From positions 30,087 to 94,086 of the forward strand of contig NZ_HE978533.1 in the NCBI RefSeq assembly GCF_000311745.1: 64,000 bases of DNA, written 5' to 3'. Below are positions 25,029 to 33,659 of the stretch, in pieces (positions within the stretch are counted from its first letter, which is position 1; every line of letters begins with the position of its first letter). Under the pieces are notes generated by a model. That model had not been told where the DNA came from, ran no database searches, and saw only the letters and a program-made list of their open reading frames with translations. Source of the stretch: Anaerococcus obesiensis ph10. Lineage in GTDB: Bacteria > Bacillota > Clostridia > Tissierellales > Peptoniphilaceae. The translations under genes were made by a program, and so were the position numbers.

Positions 25029-27179
25029 TTATTTTCTTGCAAAATTTAATTTGTAAGATCTTTTTTCTTCTTTGTATTTTACAGGTCTAAAAATCAAATA
25101 CAAAACACCTATCAACACTATTATTGCAAGTATTGTCATAAATGAAAATTCTTTATATACAAAGAAATTTGCTAAATGATAGAAAATAAATGCAATCGCA
25201 TAGGCAAATGCCATTTGGTATCCTATAGCAATAAGTGTCCATCTATTATTATTCATTTCTGTTTTTATAGCTCCAACTGCTGCAAAACATGGCATACAAA
25301 GCATATTGAAAAGCAAGAATGAATATCCAGCAACTGGTGTTCCTATAGCTTGGTTGAAAGCTGTAATTAATTGTCTATTTGTTTCATCAAGATCTGCTCC
25401 AATTCCAAGAACAACACCCATTGTTGAAACTACGTTTTCTTTTGCAACGAATCCTGTAATTGTTGCTACTGCTGATTGCCATTGTCCAAATCCTAATGGT
25501 TTAAATAAAACTGCTAAATATCCACCCAAAACTGCAAGCATTGAGTTTTCTGATTCAGCTTCTACCAATTTAAATGAGAAGTCAAAGTTTGATAAGAACC
25601 AAATAATTATTGATGATACTAAAATTATTGTTCCTGCTCTTTTTACAAAGCTCATTCCTTTATTAAATACATCTCTTAAAACTGAAGTAACCCTTGGTGC
25701 GTGGTATGGTGGAAGTTCCATAACAAATGGAGCTGGCTCTGATGCAAATTCTTTAAATTTCTTTAAAATAATTCCAGAAATTATTACAGAAACTATTCCA
25801 ATTATATAAAATGAAAATGTAACTAGGGCTTGGTTTTCTTTGAAAAATGCTCCAGCGATTAAAGCTATTACAGGAAGTTTTGCAGAACATGGCATGAAAG
25901 ATGTAGTTATAATTGTAATTCTTCTGTCTCTTTCATTTTCTATTGTTCTTGATGATTGGATTCCTGGAACTGAACAACCTGTTCCAATCATTACTGGTAT
26001 AAATGATTTTCCAGAAAGTCCAAATTTTCTAAATACTCTATCCATTACGAAAGCAACTCTTGCCATGTATCCTATATCTTCAAGAATTGAAAGTAGGGCA
26101 AACAATACTAACATTTGTGGTAAAAATCCAAGAACTGCTCCAACTCCAGCAATAATTCCATCAGTTACAAGTCCTACTAAAACATCGTTAATTCCCATAT
26201 TTGTTAGAAAATCTGCAACGGCAGGTGTCATTGTATCTTCAAAAAATCCATTTACAGCATCAGTTGCACCAGTTCCTAAAGTTGAAATTGCTATATAATA
26301 AATAATAAACATTACAAGGGCAAAAATTGGAAGTCCCAAAATCCTATTTGTAACTATTTTATCGATTTTGTCAGTTGTTGAAAGTTTTGGAGGAGCTTTC
26401 TTTAAAACTTTTTCTCCAACTTCTCCAAGAGCTTCATATCTTTCTGTAGTTATAATTCCCTCAGCAACATCATCTTCTTTTTTCTCAAAATCTTCTCTTA
26501 AAGTCTTTATATTTTCTTTTTGGCTAGTTGATAAAGAAATATTTTCAAACATATCTTCATCATTTTCAAAAGCCTTTATTGATAAATATCTTTCTAATTT
26601 AGAATCAACAGAATCTGAAATTTCACTAGAAATTTTTTCTAAAACTTCTTCTAGCTCTCCAGAATATATCAATGGCTTAGGCAAAGATAATTTATTTTGT
26701 GATTTTACAATTTTTTCTATTAAATCTTTTGTTCCTTTTTTCTTACTAGCAACAATTTCTACAACTGGGCAGCCAAGAATTTCAGAAAGATTATCTTTAT
26801 CAATAACATCGCCGTTTGATTTAACAATATCCATCATATTCAAAGCTATTATTGTTGGAATACCAAGTTCAATAAGCTGACTTGTAAGATAAAGATTTCT
26901 AATCAAATTTGAACCATCAACTAAATTTACAATCAAATCTGGTTTTTGTTCAACCAAATATTCTCTTGAAACCACTTCTTCCATTGTATAAGGAGAAAGT
27001 GAATAAATTCCTGGCAAATCTTGGATAATAATATCCTTGTGCCCTTTTAATTTTCCTTCTTTTTTATCAACCGTAACCCCTGGCCAGTTACCCACTCTTT
27101 GGCTTGAACCTGTAAGCTCATTAAAAAGAGTAGTTTTTCCTGAATTAGGATTTCCAGCTAAAGCAACTGTATAGGTCAT
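25029..27179 (-). CDS. feoB: Ferrous iron transporter FeoB
   Basis: A 716-residue membrane protein that imports Fe2+. The N-terminal G domain has GNPNSGKTTLFNEL (G1, residues 9-22), VTVDKKEG (G2/G3 start), DLPGIYS (G3) and LNMMD (G4). A helical GDI-type spacer (about 170-260) follows. The membrane part (about 280-700) carries two Gate-like motifs: GYMARVAFVMDR near residue 365 with GTGCSVPG, and the second core ending MPCFAAVGA. All features of a functional protein are present. It begins one base after the second FeoA stop codon. Confidence 0.96.
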   Translation of the reverse strand: MTYTVALAGNPNSGKTTLFNELTGSSQRVGNWPGVTVDKKEGKLKGHKDIIIQDLPGIYSLSPYTMEEVVSREYLVEQKPDLIVNLVDGSNLIRNLYLTSQLIELGIPTIIALNMMDIVKSNGDVIDKDNLSEILGCPVVEIVASKKKGTKDLIEKIVKSQNKLSLPKPLIYSGELEEVLEKISSEISDSVDSKLERYLSIKAFENDEDMFENISLSTSQKENIKTLREDFEKKEDDVAEGIITTERYEALGEVGEKVLKKAPPKLSTTDKIDKIVTNRILGLPIFALVMFIIYYIAISTLGTGATDAVNGFFEDTMTPAVADFLTNMGINDVLVGLVTDGIIAGVGAVLGFLPQMLVLFALLSILEDIGYMARVAFVMDRVFRKFGLSGKSFIPVMIGTGCSVPGIQSSRTIENERDRRITIITTSFMPCSAKLPVIALIAGAFFKENQALVTFSFYIIGIVSVIISGIILKKFKEFASEPAPFVMELPPYHAPRVTSVLRDVFNKGMSFVKRAGTIILVSSIIIWFLSNFDFSFKLVEAESENSMLAVLGGYLAVLFKPLGFGQWQSAVATITGFVAKENVVSTMGVVLGIGADLDETNRQLITAFNQAIGTPVAGYSFLLFNMLCMPCFAAVGAIKTEMNNNRWTLIAIGYQMAFAYAIAFIFYHLANFFVYKEFSFMTILAIIVLIGVLYLIFRPVKYKEEKRSYKLNFARK

Positions 27180-27404
27180 CTATTCCTCCACTACTATATT
27201 TTTTGCATCTTCTTTTCTAAGAGTTAATTCATAACCACGCAAATTAACTTGGATAGGATCTCCCAATGGAGCAATTTTTCTTACATAAACTTCAGTTTTT
27301 TTTGTAAGACCCATATCCATAATTCTTCTTATGGTAGCTCCATCTCCCTTAATTTTTTTTATTATAGCAGTTTCTCCTACTGCTACATCTTTTAAAGTTT
27401 TCAT
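27180..27404 (-). CDS. feoA: FeoA domain protein (second copy, next to feoB)
   Basis: A 74-residue SH3-like FeoA protein. KTLKDVAVGETAIIKKI, GDGATIRRIMDMGLTKKTEVYV and the end RGYELTLRKEDAKNIVVEE follow the family pattern closely. FeoA stimulates or stabilises FeoB. Its gene ends directly before feoB and follows the first feoA by 2 bases. Confidence 0.92.
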   Translation of the reverse strand: MKTLKDVAVGETAIIKKIKGDGATIRRIMDMGLTKKTEVYVRKIAPLGDPIQVNLRGYELTLRKEDAKNIVVEE

Positions 27405-27406
27405 TA

Positions 27407-27625
27407 TTATATCTCCCTCACGTATATTCTTTTTGCTAAGTCTTTGTTAAGAGCATACTTGCTATTGTCAACCATAATAATGTAATTTACTCCATCAAAG
27501 AAAAATAATTTAACTTTTTTCCCCTTTACAAAACCTAAATTTGAAAGATGGGTTTTCATTTCATCATTTCCAGTTACTCTAATAACTTCTGCTTCTTGTC
27601 CATTATTTAATAAGGTTATTGGCAT
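27407..27625 (-). CDS. feoA: FeoA domain protein (first copy, diverged)
   Basis: A 72-residue FeoA-like protein with the pattern PITLLNNGQEAEVIRV then LSNLGFVKGKKVKLFFF and DNSKYALNKDLAKRIYV. It is less conserved than the second copy, which is common when two FeoA genes precede feoB; the two may form a heteromeric regulator of FeoB. It is the first gene of the operon, behind AAGGAA. Confidence 0.88.
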   Translation of the reverse strand: MPITLLNNGQEAEVIRVTGNDEMKTHLSNLGFVKGKKVKLFFFDGVNYIIMVDNSKYALNKDLAKRIYVREI

Positions 27626-27684
27626 ATATTCCTTCTTTCTATTTATTAATCTATTATTTTAAATAAATTTATTTATGGCTTATA

Positions 27685-27713
27685 ATTATATGATTTTTCG
27701 TAATAATAGTCAA
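27685..27713 (-). promoter_or_regulatory. Promoter of the feoA-feoA-feoB operon
   Basis: On the minus strand TTGACT and TATAAT are separated by exactly 17 bases, about 60 bases before the first feoA. The overlap with GATATTGACTATTATTA may include an iron-regulator site, but no clear Fur or DtxR box can be named. Bases 27714-28021 are AT-rich and show no gene. Confidence 0.6.
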
Positions 27714-28021
27714 TATCAGCAATCTCTAAAAAAAAAGAAATCCAGCTAACCGAACCAGTGAAGTTTTACTTAGTCATAATAATAATAATATGTAAAATAA
27801 TGATATATATTATCACTATCTTCATTAACAATTATACACCGAATAATCTGATATTGAATATCATTATATTGGTTTTATTTTTTGAGAACATAAATATAAA
27901 TAAAAAAATTTTGTTATTAAAAGATTTTTATTTTCTACAACTAAAAAAATAATAAAAATTTAAATTTCTTCATCTATGTTTTTCATTTTCTGTTTTCCTT
28001 TCTTTATGTTTTTGAGCAAAG

Positions 28022-28054
28022 AAAAAACAGTAAACTATTTTTGATTTACTGTTT
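28022..28054 (-). terminator. Terminator behind the small membrane protein gene
   Basis: AAACAGTAAA and TTTACTGTTT pair around a 10-base loop. On the minus strand a run of six T follows. Confidence 0.7.
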
Positions 28055-28072
28055 CTTAAATCTATATTTTTC

Positions 28073-28288
28073 TTATTTGAAGCTATTTTCTATTATCGTC
28101 TGTACTTGCCCTAATGGAATATTAAATATTATTCCATAAATAGACATTCCAAGTAGTAATATTGCAATAAGAATTCCTATTCCATAAAGACAGCCATTGC
28201 TAACCTTATCTTTTTTAACTTTTATATTTATAAAACTATATATTAGGAATACTGTAAGTATAAAAGCCAAAATATAATTTGGTAACAT
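28073..28288 (-). CDS. Small two-helix membrane protein, unknown
   Basis: A 71-residue protein with two hydrophobic segments (about 3-22 and 34-55) split by a short Lys-rich loop, KVKKDKVSNG. It follows the next gene upstream by 19 bases and probably shares its transcript. No family was recognised. Confidence 0.55.
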   Translation of the reverse strand: MLPNYILAFILTVFLIYSFINIKVKKDKVSNGCLYGIGILIAILLLGMSIYGIIFNIPLGQVQTIIENSFK

Positions 28289-28307
28289 ATTAATAATAAA
28301 TTACCTT

Positions 28308-28823
28308 TTATTTACAAAATTTATTCCAAAAATCCACCCAACTACTATGTACTTCTCTTTGGTCAATGTAAGTAAATGTATCTTCATCATACCAATCATG
28401 GTTGACTATATCATCAATAGTCTCAGGAACAAAAAAGTTAAAAAATTCTTTCTTAAACGAATTTCCATATTGTAAATAATATGCACCTACCATCTTTGTA
28501 AAATTGGTTTTCTTTACATCTTGCGGTTTATACAAAAGAGCTTCTCCAACCTGACTTAAATCAGGGCTTACTTCAAGAAAAACTAAACTTAGGTCATCTT
28601 CCTTATAGCCAAGTATAAAACTTCTGTATTTATAGGAAACAGTACGAAGCACTGCGAAATTAGCACCGCCTATATCTTCTGAATAAGCATAAACTATTTT
28701 ATATTCCGAACCATTATTTACTTTAGCATCAAAAATTTCTCTCATGCGATTTTTATTTTCATAACTTTTTGCTTTATCAAGCTCAACTGTTTTCTTGCCT
28801 CCAAATAACCCAAACAATCCCAT
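28308..28823 (-). CDS. Hypothetical soluble protein with a GLFGLFGGKK start
   Basis: A 171-residue, mostly soluble protein starting MGLFGLFGGKKTVELDKAKS, followed by alternating beta-strand-like stretches (YKIVYAYSEDIGGANFAVLRT, FILGYKEDDLSLVFLEVSP) and a Trp/Asp-rich end, HDWYDEDTFTYIDQ. No domain was recognised. The Gly/Phe start resembles small proteins that attach to membranes. The upstream site AGGAGATTATAAAATG supports the start. With the small membrane protein behind it, it forms a two-gene unit of unknown role. Confidence 0.6.
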   Translation of the reverse strand: MGLFGLFGGKKTVELDKAKSYENKNRMREIFDAKVNNGSEYKIVYAYSEDIGGANFAVLRTVSYKYRSFILGYKEDDLSLVFLEVSPDLSQVGEALLYKPQDVKKTNFTKMVGAYYLQYGNSFKKEFFNFFVPETIDDIVNHDWYDEDTFTYIDQREVHSSWVDFWNKFCK

Positions 28824-28964
28824 TTTATAATCTCCTATCTTTTCTAACTTTTTATAGCATTATATCTTTTTTGATTAAATTTTTCCATAATATTTTTTTA
28901 CAACTTATAGTTTTGTTTTTTATAGCTAAGCAGTCTATTTTTTATTCTTTCCGTTCCGATTGTA

Positions 28965-29098
28965 CTATCTTAAACAGCTTATCTTGAAATGTTTCCTTAC
29001 TCCTTTTGTCAAAAAATATTTGTTCTTAGGGTCTTTTATATATCCGTATGGGACTTCTGTTGCTACTGGTTTTCCGCTTGCTCCTTTGTCATGAGCAT
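28965..29098 (-). pseudogene. Possible remnant of a large serine recombinase
   Basis: A short frame with stops at both ends reads HDKGASGKPVATEVPYGYIK and then DPKNKYFLTKG. The VPYGYIKDP block is like the segment that follows the catalytic domain of large serine recombinases (PYGYxKDPxxK). Everything else of the gene is gone. It lies in a 589-base gap (28824-29412) that otherwise holds only AT-rich sequence and a partial dispersed repeat. I see no att site. Confidence 0.5.
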
Positions 29099-29221
29099 TA
29101 TCTCATTTCCAAGTTTTTATTATTTTCTCTGCCCCTAAGAGCTTAACCTTTTTTGGCACATTCATTACTAAAACAAAGTGTGAGAGCACTGAATAAGTTT
29201 GTGAAGCAAAGCATATTTTAG

Positions 29222-29272
29222 CGTGAGTGAAACAAAGGCAAGGAGAGATCTCATGAGATTTCTCCGCTTGTT
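29222..29272. repeat. Second, partial copy of the dispersed intergenic repeat (inverted)
   Basis: GTGAGTGAAAC, GGAGAGATCTCATGAGATTT and CTCC match, in reverse complement, the core of the element at 10509-10664. The outer parts are not conserved. Confidence 0.5.
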
Positions 29273-29412
29273 GCACACGATAAATCGGGATAAACAACCG
29301 AAACGGGAAAAAATTTACTTTGCCAATAGCCTGATCCCAAATAATTGGGCTTGGGTTATTTACAAACTAGTTAAATTCGATTACAAAAATATTTTATTTC
29401 AAATTATTAAAT

Positions 29413-30279
29413 CTAATTTATTGGGAAAACTGAGCAGAAAATTACTCCATCTCCTAAGTGGGAGCCTATTACTGCTGTTACGTCTATTATTTTAAAATCT
29501 AGGGCATTTCCTATTTCGCTACTTAGTCCTTCTTTTAAAATTTCGATTTCTTCTCCACTATCTGCTCCGCCAATTATTATTTGATAATCCTTGTATTTTT
29601 TGCAAAGCTTTTTCAAATATTTTATTAATTCTTTGTATGATTTTTTCTTTCCTGTGACTTTTTTTATTAATTTTATTTCTCCATCTTCTATGCACAAAAC
29701 TGGAGAAAATGAAATTAAATTTGCAAGCTTGGCTATAGTTTTTGGAAGTCTTCCGCCCCTAACCAAGGCATCCAAATTTTTTACAACTCCTGCCACGTTG
29801 CAATATTTTAAATTATCCAGACTTTTTTTGTAGATTTCATCAAGTCCCATTCCATCTTTTGCATAAATTGCAGCTTTTATTACAGGATAAATTGCAGCTA
29901 TTGTGGCTGTATTTGTATCTATTATTTTAATTCTTGCATCTGAATTTTCTTCTACAAATTCCTCTTTCATCATATCCATCATTTGATAAATTCCAGAAAA
30001 TTTCTTTGTAATTGAAAATACTATAAAATTTCTATATCCTTTTTGGTATTCTTCTTCCAATAATTTCAAAAATTTCCCAGGAGATGGCATAGAAGTTGTA
30101 ACTCTTTCTTTGCTTTCCTTATATTTTATAAAAAAATCTTCCCTACTTAATTCGTAAAGGTCAGTGTAAGATTTGTCTTTGAAATTTATATTAAAAGGAA
30201 GTATTGAAATATCATATTCCTTTGCCATATCAAGGTCTATATTGCATCCCGAATCAGCTATAATTTTTACTTTTTCCAT
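29413..30279 (-). CDS. DegV family fatty-acid-binding protein
   Basis: A 288-residue DegV protein. The family marks are ADSGCNIDLD at the start, TSMPSPGKF, VFSITKKFSGIYQMM, DTNTATIA (DTxxA-like) and LDALVRGGRLPKTIAKLANLI. DegV proteins (FakB-like) bind an acyl chain and in FakAB systems present fatty acids to a kinase. No fakA is nearby, so lipid specificity is open. It stands as a single gene facing the small-protein pair, behind an AT-rich promoter region. Confidence 0.85.
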   Translation of the reverse strand: MEKVKIIADSGCNIDLDMAKEYDISILPFNINFKDKSYTDLYELSREDFFIKYKESKERVTTSMPSPGKFLKLLEEEYQKGYRNFIVFSITKKFSGIYQMMDMMKEEFVEENSDARIKIIDTNTATIAAIYPVIKAAIYAKDGMGLDEIYKKSLDNLKYCNVAGVVKNLDALVRGGRLPKTIAKLANLISFSPVLCIEDGEIKLIKKVTGKKKSYKELIKYLKKLCKKYKDYQIIIGGADSGEEIEILKEGLSSEIGNALDFKIIDVTAVIGSHLGDGVIFCSVFPIN

Positions 30280-30531
30280 AATAACTCCATCAATTAAAGG
30301 CTCTTTATTTATATTGTAAATATTTTTTAATACATAATCTTTCGTAAAGTAACTATACTTTTCTAGAAATTTAAAACAATCTTATTAAATTTATTTTACA
30401 AAGTAATTATAGAGATTTTATTTATTTTCCTATTTTAATTTTCTTTCCTTATATATAAGAAGAAAAAAGGGGTATTTATATTATACAAATAACAAATAAG
30501 GGAAATTTCCCAAAAATTATAGAGGTGAAAA

Positions 30532-31578
30532 ATGAAAAAAGCATTCAAAATTATCTTTTCCATAATAGGAATAATTCTAATAGGAATTTTGATTCTCCTA
30601 TCCTATCTTTGGATAAAAGAATACAGACCAGAAAAAATTGAAAATGTAGAAATCCAAGGAAAAGGCGAAAAAAATCCAGAAATCGGCAAAAATTATACAA
30701 TAATGACATGGAATATCGGTTACGGCGGACTTGATAAAGACACAGATTTTTTTATGGACGGAGGCAAAATGGTCTTTCCAATAAACAAAAACCATGTAGA
30801 AAAATCAATTAACCACATCATTAATTCAAGCGAAAAAATAAATGCCGACATAAAATTTTTCCAAGAAGTAGATATAAATTCAAAAAGAACCTACTACATT
30901 AACGAGTACGAGAAAATAAGAAAAAAACTTTTGGGCAACACGACTTTCACCCTAAATTTTAAGGCATCATTTATTCCATACCCAATCCCACCAATGGGAA
31001 AAGTTGAATCAGGAATAATGACCCAAACAAATTTTAAAATACAAAAATCAAAAAGGTACCAACAAGAAATCCCTCACAAATTTCCATCAAGACTTGTAAA
31101 TCTAAAAAGAGCCTTCAACCCTTCATACATTGACATAAAAAATTCCGATAAAAAATTAGTAATAGTAAACGTCCACCTAGACGCTTACGAAAAAGGAAAC
31201 AAGGGAAGAATCGATCAAACAAAAGAAATAATAAATTTTGTAAACAAAGAATACAAAAAAGGCAATTACGTGATAGTAGGCGGAGATTTTAACCAAGAGC
31301 TAACAGGAAACTACAAAGAATTGCCAGAAGGAATTTGGAATCCAAATATTTTGCCAAAAGAATTGCTAACAGAAAATATAAAACTCTACTACGACAAAAA
31401 CGGAGAAACATCAGTAGTAAACGACAAACCATACACAGGAAAAGACGCCTACCTTTCAACCATAGACGGATTTATGGCAACAGATAATATAAAAATAAAA
31501 ACAATAAAAACCCAAGAAAAAGAAAATTTCCAATACTCCGACCACAATCCAGTTTTGATGGAATTTGTTTTGAAATAA
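30532..31578 (+). CDS. Membrane-anchored endonuclease/exonuclease/phosphatase (EEP) family protein
   Basis: A 348-residue protein with an N-terminal membrane anchor (about 5-28) and an extracytoplasmic EEP domain. The catalytic pattern is complete: MTWNIGYGG, IKFFQEVD (Glu for Mg), VNVHLDA, GGDFNQ and YSDHNPV (Asp-His). Substrates in the family range from DNA to sphingomyelin and phosphoinositides. A surface anchor favours an extracellular phosphodiester or phospholipid rather than DNA repair. AGAGGTG lies before the start, and the terminator at 31610-31662 follows. Confidence 0.8.
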   Translation: MKKAFKIIFSIIGIILIGILILLSYLWIKEYRPEKIENVEIQGKGEKNPEIGKNYTIMTWNIGYGGLDKDTDFFMDGGKMVFPINKNHVEKSINHIINSSEKINADIKFFQEVDINSKRTYYINEYEKIRKKLLGNTTFTLNFKASFIPYPIPPMGKVESGIMTQTNFKIQKSKRYQQEIPHKFPSRLVNLKRAFNPSYIDIKNSDKKLVIVNVHLDAYEKGNKGRIDQTKEIINFVNKEYKKGNYVIVGGDFNQELTGNYKELPEGIWNPNILPKELLTENIKLYYDKNGETSVVNDKPYTGKDAYLSTIDGFMATDNIKIKTIKTQEKENFQYSDHNPVLMEFVLK

Positions 31579-31609
31579 AATTTAAAAGTTAATATCAAAT
31601 AAAATATAA

Positions 31610-31662
31610 AAAAGTGCTTTTGTAAAATGAAATTTATTTCATATATTGCAAAAGCGCTTTTT
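31610..31662. terminator. Terminator behind the EEP gene
   Basis: AAAGTGCTTTTGTA and TGCAAAAGCGCTTT pair with one mismatch and G-T pairs around a long loop, followed by T-rich sequence. The arm contains AAAGCGCTTT, which resembles a catabolite-response core, but it is here part of the stem. Confidence 0.6.
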
Positions 31663-31769
31663 CATTTAGAATTAATAAATAAAAATTTTAAATTTGCTGT
31701 TTTAATGTGGAAGTTGTTTGATTTTACTCAATTATTTAAAAATGATAACCTTTTATTAAGGAGGATAAG

Positions 31770-33659
31770 GTGAAAAATAATATTCTTAAATTTATTGATT
31801 TATTAAAAGAAAATAGTAATTACAAGCCCGCTTCTTACTATGCAAAATCTTTAAATTTATCCACTAAGACAATCTACAAATACATCGATGAAATCAACTC
31901 TTTAAATGATAAATCTCATCTGTTTATAGATAAAAAACCTTCTTTAGGGATTGTTTTAAATGATAATTCTAATATTGATTTGTCAATAAATAAATTTTTT
32001 TCACACAATGATTATTTAGATATTGAAAGCAGAAGAATTTATTTAATCAAAATGCTTATTGGAAATTCCTACAAAACCACTATAACTGATATTTCAGATA
32101 AATTCTATATTAGCAAAAGTTCAATTTATAATGACATTAAGAATTTCAATTATTATATAAGAAAATTTGATGTTGAAATTTTTGTACAAAATGATTTTTT
32201 GGAAATTAAAGGTTCTGAAACACTTATACAATCAGCTCTTAAATATCTTATATATAACGTGATTTATAAATACAAAGTTTCAATAGATGAAGTTCAAAGG
32301 GAATTGTTATCAAATAGGGCAAACTTATTTTTAAAAGATATCATAGATTTTATAAATTCTATAGAAAATATAAATATACCAAATTATTACTACGATTCAT
32401 TTTATATTTCTACAGCAATATTTTATGATCGCAGAAGTTGTGGCCATAAAGTCCAATATCTTGATGAAATTATAGACTTAGACAAAAATATTGAATATAA
32501 AATTAAATCTTTATTAGTAAGTAATTTTTCTTGTGTAAAATCTTGTGAAATAAAATATTTAATAAATTTAATTTATACGCATGGCTTATATAAGTATTCA
32601 TATAAAGATAATTTGATAGATGTTTCATTGACAAAAGAAATAATAAGCAAGGTTTCTAAGGATATAAATAGTGATTTAACTAACAACCAAGTGCTTATTT
32701 CATCTTTAAAATATCATCTTCCTTTAATGGTATCTCGTTTACAAAATGATATTTATATTTACTTTAAACTTTTAGAAGATATTAAAAATGAATATTTTTC
32801 TTTATATAAAATCGTTTGGAATGCTCTTGAATTGATTGAAAATACCTACAAAGTTACTTTAAACGGCAATGAAGTTTCTTTAGTTCTTTTACATTTTTTA
32901 ATAGCTATCGAAAAACAAAACAACTTTAAAAAAATTATAATTTTATGCCAATATGGAATGGTGTTTTCTCAAATAATATTGGAAAAGGTTAAAAAATTTC
33001 TTCCTAAAGACTGTGAAATCATAGTTAAAAATTTGGAAGATATTAAAAATAACAAAGTTATTGCAGATATGATAATAAGCTCTATTGATTATCATGATCC
33101 TGATATTCCTGTAGTTAAGGTTTCTCCTACCATAACAACTGAAGATTATATAAATATAATAACTACTTACAATAAATTTGATTTACTTGATTCGAGAAAA
33201 AATTCATTTGCATCTATTGATAAATATTTAAGAGAGGACTTAATTTATACAAACTTCAAAGTTGATTCGAAAGAAGATTTTATTATTAAGGCTTTTGAAA
33301 TTCTTAGAAAAAAAGATTTGGTTTATGATGATTTTAAAAATTCTATCCTAGATAGAGAAAAACATGGAAGAACATTTTTTGAAACAGGAATTGCTCTTCC
33401 CCATGCTAATTCAAAAACGATAAAAAAATCTAATATCTCTATATTTACACTAAATAAAGATATTAAACGGAATGAAGGATGCGTTAAGGTCATAATATTA
33501 TTTAATTTTATAGAAAAAGATAATGATGATTTTAAAAATTGTATAAACGAAATATATAATATCATTTTTTCTTTCGAGGAAATAAAAAAGCTAAGAAATA
33601 AGTCAGTAAAAGAAATTTTGGAATATTTTAAGGAAGGTAATAATAATGAAAGAAATTAA
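31770..33659 (+). CDS. PRD-containing transcription regulator (MtlR/LicR type) with PTS IIB and IIA domains
   Basis: A 629-residue activator. Residues about 5-150 hold two helix-turn-helix parts (YYAKSLNLSTKTIYKYIDEIN, DKFYISKSSIYNDIKNFNYYI). Two PRD domains follow (about 170-270 and 280-385), a GatB-like IIB domain (about 390-475, with ILCQYGMVFS carrying the phospho-Cys) and a IIA domain (about 485-629) with GIALPHANS carrying the phospho-His. PTS phosphorylation of these domains controls such activators. It is the first gene of the sugar-acid operon, overlaps the next gene by 14 bases, and is preceded by AAGGAGG. It probably senses the GatABC substrate. Confidence 0.88.
   Translation: MKNNILKFIDLLKENSNYKPASYYAKSLNLSTKTIYKYIDEINSLNDKSHLFIDKKPSLGIVLNDNSNIDLSINKFFSHNDYLDIESRRIYLIKMLIGNSYKTTITDISDKFYISKSSIYNDIKNFNYYIRKFDVEIFVQNDFLEIKGSETLIQSALKYLIYNVIYKYKVSIDEVQRELLSNRANLFLKDIIDFINSIENINIPNYYYDSFYISTAIFYDRRSCGHKVQYLDEIIDLDKNIEYKIKSLLVSNFSCVKSCEIKYLINLIYTHGLYKYSYKDNLIDVSLTKEIISKVSKDINSDLTNNQVLISSLKYHLPLMVSRLQNDIYIYFKLLEDIKNEYFSLYKIVWNALELIENTYKVTLNGNEVSLVLLHFLIAIEKQNNFKKIIILCQYGMVFSQIILEKVKKFLPKDCEIIVKNLEDIKNNKVIADMIISSIDYHDPDIPVVKVSPTITTEDYINIITTYNKFDLLDSRKNSFASIDKYLREDLIYTNFKVDSKEDFIIKAFEILRKKDLVYDDFKNSILDREKHGRTFFETGIALPHANSKTIKKSNISIFTLNKDIKRNEGCVKVIILFNFIEKDNDDFKNCINEIYNIIFSFEEIKKLRNKSVKEILEYFKEGNNNERN

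Noticed and set aside
27801-27815. TGATATATATTATCA as a Fur/PerR-type box upstream of feo
   Set aside because: It is a short A/T dyad in a very AT-rich stretch, about 90 bases upstream of the -35, and matches the Fur consensus only loosely.
27758-27952. A 64-residue Ile/Asn-rich frame behind the feo promoter region
   Set aside because: Composition is that expected of AT-rich non-coding DNA, and no start signal is present.
29103-29297. A 64-residue frame across the repeat and recombinase-remnant region
   Set aside because: It reads through the dispersed repeat, lacks a ribosome binding site and has no protein-like composition.
31645-31662. TGCAAAAGCGCTTTTTCA as a catabolite-response (cre) site of the sugar-acid operon
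   Set aside because: It is the second arm of the terminator behind the EEP gene; it lies about 110 bases upstream of the operon and the match is explained by the stem.
33323-33565. Antisense frame inside the PRD regulator
   Set aside because: It lies fully within a clear coding region on the other strand and has no ribosome binding site.
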